Below, one piece after another: positions 55,188 to 64,000 of a stretch of 64,000 nucleotides of DNA. Position numbers and translations under genes: made by a program. The notes under the pieces were generated by a model. It was not told where the DNA came from and ran no database searches. It saw nothing but the letters and a program-made list of their open reading frames with translations. Source of the DNA: Megascapheus bottae (lineage: Eukaryota > Chordata > Mammalia > Rodentia > Geomyidae). Position 1 is the stretch's first letter, and the number at the start of each line of letters is the position of its first letter. The stretch is from contig JANJXV010000187.1 of NCBI GenBank assembly GCA_024803745.1, positions 436,501 through 500,500 on the forward strand. Direction: 5' to 3'.

Positions 55188-55905
55188 AAGATGGCAGGCT
55201 GAGAGCAGATGGATATTATGTTACCGATGACAGATGCTAATTTACACCCCACTCTCGGCCCCCAGGCCCCCAATGCAATGCCTAGCAAGAGGTTTGGCAC
55301 TCGGTAAACTTACACCAGCAAGAACAGCATTGCCCTGGGAACCTTCGTGAATTCTCCAACCCTTTCCTAGACTGAAGCCAGATTAAGATGCCAGTCATCT
55401 CTTACGTCAAACCAGTAGTAGGCTGGAGAATTTCACATCCTACTCTTTATTTATCTGACACAGGTAATTCTCAGCCCCCAAAACTTAGGACCTTGGATGC
55501 ACACAGTTCCACAACACCTGACTTGGGAACACGAGATGAGTAATACAGAAATGAATCTCCAGGCCCAGTTCAGTAAATAGGACTCTCCATTTCCTGACAA
55601 CACACAACAAAACACCCTTTGCCTTCTGCTGAGTCCCATCTCCTAGGAAACATCATAATAGGCTTAGCAAAAGCCAGGAAGATCTTAGGAGACCGGCTGT
55701 TCACTCTGCAACAGGGCTGCACTTAAGTGTTCTATTCAAGAAGCACACATTGGGTTGGCCTCCACATTAACCTGCTAGGAATGAAGACACACGTCAGAAA
55801 CAGGTGGGAGAGAGGCAGAACTCAGAGCCTGGAAGGCAAAGAGAACTCTGTGAGTCAATGCTCTAATTAGGAACTTGTATGTTCTGCTTTCCCTGCAAGC
55901 AGGAA
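55188..55905. other. single-copy-looking DNA, nothing recognised
   Basis: No repeat or exon was recognised. Confidence 0.4.
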
Positions 55906-55931
55906 TACACACACACACACAGACACACACA

Positions 55932-55973
<42 letters not shown>
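55906..55973. repeat. (AC)n microsatellite
   Basis: AC run of about 68 bases with two AG interruptions. Confidence 0.97.
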
Positions 55974-55975
<2 letters not shown>

Positions 55976-56087
55976 TTCCATGTACGTTGTGGCTCCTTTA
56001 GACAATTAGGGAAATGATAAGGACCTTCCATTTTGTCTATCATTTAAAATCATGATAAACGATCCAGTAGGGTTTTTCTTTTCTTTT

Positions 56088-56275
56088 TTTTCCAGTCCTT
56101 GGGCTTGAACTCAGGGCCTGAGTACTGTCCTTGGACTTTCTCAAGGCTAGCATTCTACCACTTGAGCCACAGCACCATTTCTGGCTTTTTCTATGTAGGT
56201 GGTACCAAGGAATCGAACCTGGGTCTCTGTGCATAATAGCCAAATACTCTACAACTAGGTCACACTCCCAGCCCT
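56088..56275 (-). mobile_element. dimeric ID-like SINE
   Basis: Inverted copy from the T-rich end through 'GGGCTTGAACTCAGGGCCTG', 'GGAATCGAACCTGGGTC' (inverted B box) to 'TCACACTCCCAGCCC'. TSD not convincing because both flanks are pyrimidine-rich. Confidence 0.9.
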
Positions 56276-56742
56276 TGTCCCTCCCAGCCCTCTTTCTTTT
56301 TTTTTTTAAATGCACATTTGTAAAAGAAACTTGGGCTACATCTAATCTAACCATGCCCACTTCTGGGAAAACTTCCACCCCCACCATAAATATATCCCTG
56401 TGTCTGTGACAATATTGAGGCCAAATGAGTCACTTGAAAAACCTGAGAAGGGTATTCCATGTTCCAAAGACAAGCAAAAATAATAATAATAACAACAACA
56501 AACCTAATTAAGTCCAGAAAGGAGTAGAAATGAGTCAGGCGCATGTTCACATTGGAATGAGTAATAAGAGGAGATGATATGGATAAAGGGAAAAGTTAAC
56601 CAACCACCCCTAAGGGGTGACATTTTACAGAGGACGCCCCACCTGCATGGGACTCACTGCACACTGTAACACCTCATTTTTTTCCCCATCATTTTCTGAA
56701 CTTACTGTGTCTCTCTTGCCTACATTCGTCTTTGTATCTTTT
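56276..56742. other. single-copy-looking DNA
   Basis: Contains an AATAATAATAACAACAACA stretch (56478-56500). No family was recognised. Confidence 0.4.
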
Positions 56743-56758
56743 AAGAAGTCCCCTTCTA

Positions 56759-57254
56759 AAATGTAAAGACTTAGAAAAAATCATTATTAAGTGAAGTAAG
56801 CCAGACTCAAAGGAACATAGGCCCAATAGTCTCCCTCATTTGTCATAATCAGTAGAAACCTTGGGCTCTTCTAGCAGAGATTTACAATAGAACAAAATCT
56901 AGAGACATTAGGCCAAATAGTATGACACTAAATGTAAAGACCTCCAGGATAAGGAAACAAAAGTCATATTATGAGTGATTGTTGTCCTTAATGTACTATG
57001 TTATCTCTCATCTCTTTTGCCATCCCTTGGTTATCTCATATTGTTACAATATTTCACCTTGTTATCTGATATATTTTATATGTGCTTAATTGGTTATTTG
57101 AAATTGGATAGGGAAGGGGGGAAATCAAGATAAGCGGATGAGGGTAGGAGGGAAATGGGGACCATGTCATGAGAAAGGGTATCAATGTTTGTGAAGTTAC
57201 ACACCTTTTATCTGGTAAATATAATATAACCCTTCTATTAATCACAATAAAAAA
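56759..57254 (+). mobile_element. 5'-truncated L1 3' end with exact TSD
   Basis: Begins within the last ORF2 codons ('AATGTAAAGACTTAGAAAAA') and holds the complete 3'UTR including 'GGATAGGGAAGGGGG' and an A-rich end. The exact 16-base repeat AAGAAGTCCCCTTCTA at 56743-56758 and 57255-57270 is the TSD. It is the same L1 lineage as the copies at 17574, 41834, 43612 and 54837. Confidence 0.96.
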
Positions 57255-57270
57255 AAGAAGTCCCCTTCTA

Positions 57271-57680
57271 TTGTTTGGGATCCAACTCTTCCTCAGATCC
57301 TGACTTTACCTTTTTTTTAACCCAGGGGGTCACTTAAGGAGATGTGATGTCATGTCTAGTGAGTTTGGGGGACTGATGTGGAGTAAGGTTCATCGAAGAC
57401 GAAGGAGCATAGATGCTGCACCCAGACAGCAAGAGTGTGCAGGTAGCCTCACAAAGAAGCATCCCTGAGAGAGTCACCTAGCTTCTGGATGCATTGACAC
57501 ACAAACACTGACTAAAGGGGGAAGAAAATCAGGGAAAATAAAGGGTGATATCGACAAAGAGTCACTGTACTCTTAACCTGACTTACAGAACTGTAACCCC
57601 TTTGTACAACTACATAGTAATAGTAATAATAATAATAGCAAATCATAAATGACATAAAATTCAAAAGAAATACAATATTA
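57271..57680. other. single-copy-looking DNA
   Basis: A short TAATAATAATAATA run at 57620-57640. Nothing else was recognised. Confidence 0.4.
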
Positions 57681-57796
57681 GGAAATGAAGGGGAAGAAGA
57701 ATAGGAAGGGAAGGAAAAGGAGGAGGAGGAGAAGGAAGAGGAGGAGGAGGAGGAGGAGGAGGAGGAGGAGGAGAAGGAGGAGGAGAAGGAAGAGGT
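57681..57796. repeat. polypurine tract (GGA)n
   Basis: GGGAAG and AAAGG units, then a near-perfect GGA/GAA array of about 75 bases. Opposite-strand Ser-rich ORFs are artefacts. Confidence 0.94.
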
Positions 57797-58419
57797 GATG
57801 GTGGTCGTTGTGGGATAGGGTACATGATTGCAACCATGTTTCCGAAATGCCATCTGTCTCACCTGCTCTCCTCCGGTGCCATGCCACTGGGTATGAGCTT
57901 TGGCGTTGTATGTCTAAACACTACCCAGTCATCTTTCACTGAGTCAGGCTTTGTTCAGCTGACATAGGATGATGAAGGCCTAGAAACACACAGATAACTG
58001 AGAAAATACCCCTCCACCTGGGAGTTCCCAGCTGAGCAGCAAAGATGAATAATGGAAATCCAATGTAAAGAGTGATTTAACTGAGGCATCTTCACAAGGC
58101 TCTATTGGCAGAGAAACAAATTACCTATTGATTTTCTTATTTTTTTTCTAGGAGGGAAGCTACACCCTCCCTAATCTAAACACTTTTTTCTGGGTGGACA
58201 TGAGTTCTATCGTGTGGCTGAGTTCCCATTCCCCGAACTGGTGCATTCCTTCAGATGACAATGCGGGGGCCACATCACCACCAGAAAAGAACAGGACTCT
58301 GGACGACGGAGGCCCACACAGCGAGTTACAGCTGCCTCTGACATCTTAGACTTACAAGACTCTCTGGGAGTCTTAAATTTGTCCAGGAGAAAGAACTCCA
58401 GAAGGTAAAATATGATCAT
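57797..58419. other. single-copy-looking DNA, nothing recognised
   Basis: No repeat or exon was recognised. Confidence 0.4.
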
Positions 58420-58640
58420 GATTAACAACTTTTTCATAGACTTCACTTTTCAGAACACTTGGAGATTTACAGAAAAATCTGAGAAGACAGAAGAAATGTC
58501 CCCACATGCCCTCTTCCTACTACCTCTTATTGTTAACATCCTAGATTCCTTTCACACATTTATTACCATACACAAACCAATAATGAGATGGCATTATTAA
58601 CCCAAGTTCACAGTCCATTCTGCTTTCTTTGATTTTTTTC
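58420..58640. repeat. possible old L1-type remnant
   Basis: 'GGAGATTTACAGAAAAATCTGAGAAGACAG...ATTGTTAACATCCTAG...TTATTACCATACACAAACC...CCAAGTTCACAGTCCATTC' (in parts) parallels a common old L1 segment with 'TTCACAGCAAAATTGAG' and 'CCAAAGTCCATAG'. Assignment is from memory. Confidence 0.4.
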
Positions 58641-58986
58641 AACTGACCTGCCACTTATAATCCTATCCCAGGATATCCTGCTCCCTTAGGCTCCTGTTGG
58701 CTGTGACCTGTGACAGGTTCTCCAACTCTCCTTGTTTCTATTGGCCTTCAAAGGGATCACTGAACCAGAAGTACATGGAAGGAGCTGGTGGCTTCACCCC
58801 TCCCTCTCCTGGGCAGTAGTCTCTATGGAAGGAGTCCTCTCTTCCCCCCTCAATATTCATAGGACCCATTTTTATCGAAATGACTCATGGATATTCACTT
58901 TATACTTTACAATATTATCCAACATAACTTTATTGTTCAAAGGGAACAATGAGCCATAAAGAGTTCATTCAGTTCATCTCCTTGTC

Positions 58987-58990
<4 letters not shown>
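58641..58990. other. unassigned, may continue the old repeat
   Basis: No clear family. The AT-rich end precedes a CA array. Confidence 0.35.

Positions 58991-59030
<40 letters not shown>
58991..59030. repeat. (AC)n microsatellite
   Basis: A perfect AC run of 40 bases. Confidence 0.97.
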
Positions 59031-59032
<2 letters not shown>

Positions 59033-60490
59033 CCTTTGGAGGGACCAGAGTGTAAGAATGACGTTTCGCCTATATCCAGTATGTGAGCTCAAGCTGATTG
59101 CCTCAGATACCCCCAGTCTTTAAGTACTGGAAGGAGTACAACCTCATGTGAACCCACTTGCTAAAACACAAATGTTGGAGATATGAAGAAAGAGAGATAG
59201 ACAGAGAAAGAGATGGAAAGAGGAGAGACAGCAGACTGAAAGAGCTTCTACTGTGCCAAAGTAGTGGCAGCCACTTTATTGTATCATCCAGCTTCTGTCC
59301 TTCACACCCTCCCACCCCAACTCAAGATGGACAGACAAGAGGAAAAGCTTGATAAGGAAAAAGCAACAACAATCCACAGGCCAGTTCAGCCAGCCAGCTT
59401 AGGCACTGCCTCCTAGCTGGAAGTTATAGAAAGCCAAGACACAGTACAGACACACTGACATTTTCTGAAGTCTGAAATGGAGAAGGGTGGGGCGGGGTGT
59501 TCTATTTGGGAACCTGAGCATGTCTCCTCAGATTCCCTTCCATTCGATTGTATACGTTCATTCCACTGGCTGAAGATCAAGCCCCCAGCTCCACACTCTC
59601 CCTCCTACAATCTCCAGCACAGTTCCCTCTGCGTCCCCTTCTGGCCCAGCAAATTACAAAGACAACTTCCAGTAGCAGGTGGCTACTGGACACATGGCTG
59701 GGTAAAGTCCAGAGCAGAAACAAAAACAGAAACCCAATCTCCTCTGAAAGCTCCACAGTAAACAGAACTCTCATCCAAAGGCGGCCTCCTAGATCCCCAG
59801 CAGCCATTGCTAGGCTGATTCCTCTTCCCCAATAAAGCAGTGCCTGGAATGACAAGGTAAAGGACTGACTTCCTATCCCCATCAGGCTGGGTATCAAACG
59901 CCTTCCCTCCTCCAGGTCACCCCACCTTCCCAAAGGCTCGGCTTGCTCTCCATCGGTTAGAAGACCACAAGGCCTTGCACAATACAATTCAATTTTAGCA
60001 ATGGTTCCACCTCCACTAAGAAGTGGGCGGAGTCTCAGTGTGAGGGCAGCCTTTCTTTATGGCTTCCACTTTAGAAAAATGACAACATTATCCTTTAGAT
60101 TTCTTAAGGAAAGAAAACAGAGCCAAAGTAGGCTGCAGCATCCAGCTGGGGTCTAAGACCTTGTTCATAATACCCGAGAAACTTCAAAACCTTACGCAAG
60201 GACAATGCCTAGTATAACACGCCCATTGATAGCGAAGAAGCCCAAGAAAACTAGGCCATGGGTATAAGGAGAGGCAAAAATAGTGATACATGGGCGGAGA
60301 GACACACACCCGAGAGCTTTTCCTTCCTACTTTAAGAACAGAATTGAATGGGAGCGGTGGCTTTCAGTGGGACGTCAAAACTGCCTCACAACTCTGGCAG
60401 GAGCTAACTTTGTTTTCTAAATTTAAAGACATTGCAGTTTCTATAATTCGTCTCCAATGAAACTATACTTTTTTTTCTTTTTTAGTACTG
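59031..60490. other. single-copy-looking DNA, nothing recognised
   Basis: About 1.5 kb without a recognisable repeat. ORFs of 94-136 codons at 59477-59987 on both strands are not protein-like by eye. An AGAGAGATAGACAGAGAAAG stretch sits near 59188-59208. Confidence 0.4.
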
Positions 60491-60494
60491 GCAT

Positions 60495-60620
60495 TGTTGC
60501 TAACTCACTGTATAGACACAGTCTTTTTCCAGAATGTTCAGTTTACTCATCTGTAAACTGGGAACACTCTACATAATGCCTGAAAGGTTTGGGTAGGGCT
60601 GCTGTGAAAAGCCAAATGAT
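60495..60620 (+). repeat. MIR remnant
   Basis: 'CATTGTTGCTAACTCACTG', 'TTCAGTTTACTCATCTGTAAACTGGGAAC' (in parts), 'AATGCCTGAAAGGTTTG' and 'GGGCTGCTGTGAAA' are in MIR order. Confidence 0.65.
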
Positions 60621-60714
60621 CCAGGACAAAGCAGAGGCCATTCCTGTCTTCTGAAATGAACAGATACCAGAGAGAATGAAGTTCATGTAGGCATACAATG
60701 GAATATAGATTGAG

Positions 60715-60717
<3 letters not shown>

Positions 60718-60777
<60 letters not shown>

Positions 60778-60780
60778 GCA
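60718..60780. repeat. (CA)n microsatellite
   Basis: A CA run of about 55 bases ending CACGCACGCA. Confidence 0.97.
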
Positions 60781-61069
60781 CAAAATCCCACAGTGACTGA
60801 CAACTCACAAAGTTTCCAATTCTTCCTGACTAGCATACTTCCCAGAAAACAGCAGTCATTTCAAAGGCAAAGGGGTAAGGCCATTTTCAAGGTCATCAGT
60901 CAAGGTTAAAGAGCATCCTGATCCTTGGGCTGTATTTCTCTCTCTAACCCTCTCTCTCCCCCTTGGATCATGACTCATTAGCATGAATGTGTCAGAGTGT
61001 CTTGTAGCAGGAAAGAAGCAGATCTAAATGAGTTCTTTTCTAACAGAAGCAGCCATGTATAAAGATGGC

Positions 61070-61170
61070 ACTGATCAATCATTCACTCGATAAAATATCT
61101 ACTTGAACTGGTCATACGTTATCCTCTAGGCACTGAAAATACAACAGTGGGCAAAGACACTCACAGCTAT
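61070..61170. repeat. possible ancient mammalian-wide repeat
   Basis: 'CAATCATTCACTCGATAAAA...CCTCTAGGCACTGAAAATAC...CAGTGGGCAAAGACAC' (in parts) parallels a frequent old repeat motif 'ATTCATTCAACAAATATTTA...GGCACTGGGGATACA'. Family not fixed. Confidence 0.4.
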
Positions 61171-61410
61171 AGGCTGGATGCTGTGACTCATGCCTGTAAT
61201 TTCCAGGAATGAGTAGATTTTCATGACCTCTGGGGTGTTGTGATCAGTAAGATTCCCTTTTGAGGACAGCCCAGGCAAAAAAATTGCAAGACCCTAGGTC
61301 AACGAACAAACTGGGCATAGTGGCTGATATCTGCCATTGGGCAGCATAGATAGGAGACTCGCCATCTAATTCAAGGCTGGGCAGAAACATGAGACTCTAG
61401 TCATAAAAAT
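61171..61410 (+). repeat. two old B1-like heads
   Basis: 61171-61205 'ATGCTGTGACTCATGCCTG' and 61308-61405 'TGGGCATAGTGGCTGATATC...TCAAGGCTGGGCAGAAAC' (in parts). Heavily diverged. Confidence 0.5.
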
Positions 61411-62160
61411 TACATTCATACCTGTAAAAAAAAAAGAATCACTTCCAGCTTGGAGAAAAAAGATAAAAACTTTTTAAAGGCAATGATGCCACATTATTAC
61501 AAGCTTTGGGATGGGGCAGAGGGGACAAGCCCAAGGTGCTGTGATAATCAGGAAAGGCTCTTCAGTGGTGACTTTGGCCTCTACCCCCACTGGATACTGG
61601 CTGATGCTTCGAGCCAAAGGCAATGAGAAAATGTTCCAGACATTGCAGGGCATTTATTCCCTGGAAAGACTCAATCCTGCCTTCATTTGAGCCATCATGG
61701 TAAAAGGTCAAATCCCATTGTGCACAGGTAGAGACACAAATGAGGGTCCCTCTCCCGAGCCTCAGCTTTTTCTATTCCAGCCAATGCATCCTGTACATCA
61801 GTTCTGCCTCTAAATGACTCCAGTGTTGACTCAGAAAAAAAATAAAATAAAATGAAATGAAACTTTCAGAACAGATGTCCCTTCTCCAATCTCTCCAGTT
61901 TTCTCAGACATTAAATCAAGGATGATTTTTTTCTTCCTTTCTTTTTTTTCCTGTCTCTCCCCACCCCCACAGTGGAGGCAAAAAGAGAGATACAATTGGA
62001 TGCAGTCTCATCCAAACCAGCAGTGGGGTGCTGGCTGTCAAAACAACCACCATCCTGGTGGATCTCTGCCCAGTTCTAGGGGTCACTGCAATGGATTGGG
62101 TGATTTGACATTTCCTCCTAAGATGTGCATTTATTTTAAAATCCCCTTATTCCCCTCCTA
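61411..62160. other. single-copy-looking DNA, nothing recognised
   Basis: An A-rich run at 61424-61434 and AAATAAAATAAAATGAAATG at 61840-61860. No family was recognised. Confidence 0.4.
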
Positions 62161-62500
62161 GCTCCCCCCATGCCCTAAGTTTGCTCTGCGATGAAATCCA
62201 CTGATGTATTTAGGAAGGAGAGAGGGAACAGCAGCTCGTTCCACGCAGCAGAAACACGATGGGGACAATTTCCTTCGTTCCCTCTTTGTGTAACAGTGAG
62301 GCGGCTATGGAGTTTGTCTTCCCTCACTCCAATTACCCTGCCAGACAAAGATAGTTTTCTGTAGAAGCGTCCTGAACATGTAATTTTATTACCTTAGCAC
62401 TGATTTTAACATAATTCATGTAATTTCTTGTGCGGAAGCAAAGTTACCTTTCTAAACACCTGGCTGATGGATTTTTCTTAAACTCCCACTAACTCTCCCC
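62161..62500. other. repeat-free segment with retained CpGs; possible conserved noncoding element
   Basis: No SINE, L1 or tandem repeat, and several CpGs ('CTGCGATG', 'CTCGTTCCACGCAGC', 'ACACGATGG', 'GAGGCGGC', 'AAGCGTCC', 'TGCGGAAGC') remain in an otherwise CpG-poor window. Low mutation at CpG can mark constraint, but only an alignment could show that. Confidence 0.3.
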
Positions 62501-62929
62501 TCCCTGTAGAAGTTTCTGCTAAAAGAAGAAACATGAAGAGGTGCTTTGCTCCTATGGCCTCCCTAGACACAGAAAAGGGCTGGCAGTGCCTTCCTTGCTT
62601 GATTTTCTCTGACGCCCCATGTCACACACAGCCGTCCTATGAAGGTATAAGAGGCCAAGCCTCCTACACAAGTGACAGCGAGAGTGGGGACACTCATATA
62701 GGGCCATCTCATATGCATTACTGGGTGCTTAGTAACCTCATCAACATCCCCCACCCCAATCTCTCTACCCATTCAACCCCAAACTCCAATTAACTTTATT
62801 TATTATCAAATGAAACAAACAGAGAGTTCTATACTTTAGTCCCTCGGGTGGCTCTAGTCTATTCCCAGGACCCAAATAGGAGGCAGAAGAAAAAGTAACT
62901 TCATTCTGTGTGTAAATGGAGTTCATGAG
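62501..62929. other. single-copy-looking DNA, nothing recognised
   Basis: Opposed ORFs of 69-86 codons are not recognisable. Confidence 0.4.
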
Positions 62930-63171
62930 CCTGGCACCGGTGTCTCACTCCTAGAAATCTAGCTATTCTGGACTCTGAGATCTGAGGTTCATGGTTTGAT
63001 GCCAGCCCAGGAAAGACAAATACAAGGACTTTTATCTCCAATTAACCATCAAAAAGCTGGAAGGTGGTGTGGCTCAAGTGATACAGTGTCATCACTGAAT
63101 GAAAAAGCCAAGTAAGAGCACAAGGCCCCGAGCTTAAGCACAAACACTGGAAGATAGGCAGACCAGCAAGA
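62930..63171 (+). repeat. B1/7SL-ID SINE leading into a purine tract
   Basis: A diverged head ('CGGTGTCTCACTCCTAGAAATC'), clear middle ('GATGCCAGCCCAGG', 'TTTTATCTCCAATTAACC') and ID-like tail ('GTGTGGCTCAAGTGATACAG'), after which the tail is G/A. Confidence 0.82.
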
Positions 63172-63309
63172 CAGGAAGGAAGGGAGGGAGGAGGGAGGGA
63201 GGGAAGAGGAGAGGAGAGAGGAGGGGGGGGAAGGGGAAAGGAAAAGGGAAAGGGAAAGGAAAGGAAAGAGGAAGGGGAAGGAGAAAGGGAAGGAAAGAAA
63301 AGAGAAGAA
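63172..63309. repeat. polypurine tract after a SINE tail
   Basis: GGAAGG, GGGAGG and AAAGG units for about 138 bases, nearly uninterrupted. Opposite-strand Ser/Pro/Leu ORFs are artefacts. Confidence 0.93.
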
Positions 63310-63530
63310 TTCATAGCCAATCAAAAGTCTCAAAGGAGTGACCTGAGACGATCTAAAAGGTAATTTACCATCATTTCTCTCACAACCACATCCTGCAATT
63401 TTCCTCTAGCACCAATAGTTCCATCTGCACAGCAGAGAGCCATAATTAAACATTCCTTTCTCATTTATTCAGCAAGTGCTTGTAGACTGCTCCACACCAA
63501 GCCCCAGGGGTCAGCATTTGGAGGCAGCAA
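63310..63530. other. unassigned; possible ancient repeat near 63455
   Basis: 'TTTCTCATTTATTCAGCAAG...ACACCAAGCCCCAGGGG' (63455-63515) recalls the same old repeat motif as at 61070. Confidence 0.35.
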
Positions 63531-63665
63531 CTCCTTTGATTCTCATTACAATGGTGTGGGACAGGGGGCGGGAGCCCATTTCACAGATGACAGCCCAGAG
63601 GCCTTGAGTGGAAGCCAATGGAGAGCACACGGGAATACAAACTAGGCCATTTACTTCCCTTGTTG
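63531..63665 (-). repeat. possible MIR remnant
   Basis: 'TTGATTCTCATTACAATGG', 'GAGCCCATTTCACAGATGACAG' and 'AGGCCTTGAGTGG' follow the inverted MIR order. Confidence 0.5.
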
Positions 63666-64000
63666 GGGAGGGGGTCTTAATTAGAAGATGATAGTGGGAA
63701 TGTATAGCTCCTGGCTCCATCATTCAGCAGTGGGTAGACTTGGGCAGGTGGCCTGGTGTTTGTCAGTGCCAATCTAGTTAGTTTTAGCAGGGAGTTGGAA
63801 ATGATTTCTTGTGGAAGAATAGCAGTGAGGACAAAACCCCCCACTGGATGTAGCACCCCTGCATCTCCAGTTCCAGAAGTAAGTCACCATGACACTGAGA
63901 CACAAATGACAAGAGGATGAACATCTGATTCTGGGCCACCATCTTGTCTGGCTAGGATGACTGTACCAGCCTCCTGAATAGTCTTTCTGCTTTTTTTCCC
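63666..64000. other. single-copy-looking DNA, nothing recognised
   Basis: No repeat or exon was recognised up to the window edge. Confidence 0.4.

Noticed and set aside
1..64000. bacterial-type features (operons, ribosome binding sites, terminators, IS elements)
   Set aside because: SINE, L1 and microsatellite content shows mammalian nuclear DNA; no such features apply.

Overview
This is mammalian nuclear DNA, almost certainly from a rodent. CpG is depleted, no CpG island is apparent, there are many CA/GA microsatellites and several L1 3' ends, and two abundant SINE types are present. One SINE is a dimeric tRNA-derived element whose first half resembles the rodent ID/tRNA-Ala family. The other has a 7SL (B1-like) head joined to the same ID-like tail. 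From memory, this pairing fits geomyoid rodents (pocket mice, kangaroo rats, gophers; the 'IDL-Geo'-like SINEs). I hold that placement only moderately, because no search was possible.

I find no complete protein-coding gene. The open reading frames are short. They fall inside SINEs, L1 fragments, microsatellites or unremarkable single-copy DNA. The window reads as an intergenic segment or part of a very large intron. Two places merit gene-level attention. One is a possible 3'-terminal exon on + at about 2563-3020 (acceptor, about 100 open codons, AATAAA). The other is a phase-compatible series of three exon-like segments on - at 38220-38139, 37792-37529 and 35605-35428. Neither is recognised or proven.

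Layout. 1-9 kb: SINEs, a MIR remnant, the possible + exon and an AT-rich tract. 9-16 kb: SINE remnants, a 0.2 kb polypurine tract and an old antisense L1 piece. 16-20 kb: a 155-bp compound tetranucleotide array, two CA arrays, and an antisense L1 3' end with its target-site duplication (TSD) and an internal 90-bp duplication. 20-29 kb: young SINEs with clear TSDs, a 53-bp tandem duplication and an AT-rich block. 29-36 kb: MIR and old L1 remnants, three long polypurine tracts and an LTR-like block with paired CCAAT boxes and AATAAA. 36-38 kb: a three-deep SINE nest and the exon-like segments on -. 39-48 kb: an L1 3' end on - and a 0.9-kb L1 on +, both TSD-flanked, plus MIRs. 48-58 kb: SINEs, CA/AAT/GGA arrays and two more TSD-flanked L1 3' ends. 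58-64 kb: mostly single-copy DNA with CA arrays, old repeat remnants and a last SINE running into a purine tract.

The clearest biology is retrotransposon history. Five L1 tails of one lineage carry identifiable 12-16 bp TSDs. A nested insertion at 36.4-37.0 kb orders three SINE insertions in time and dates a SINE subfamily with an altered A box. Several SINE tails have grown into long purine or AAT microsatellites.
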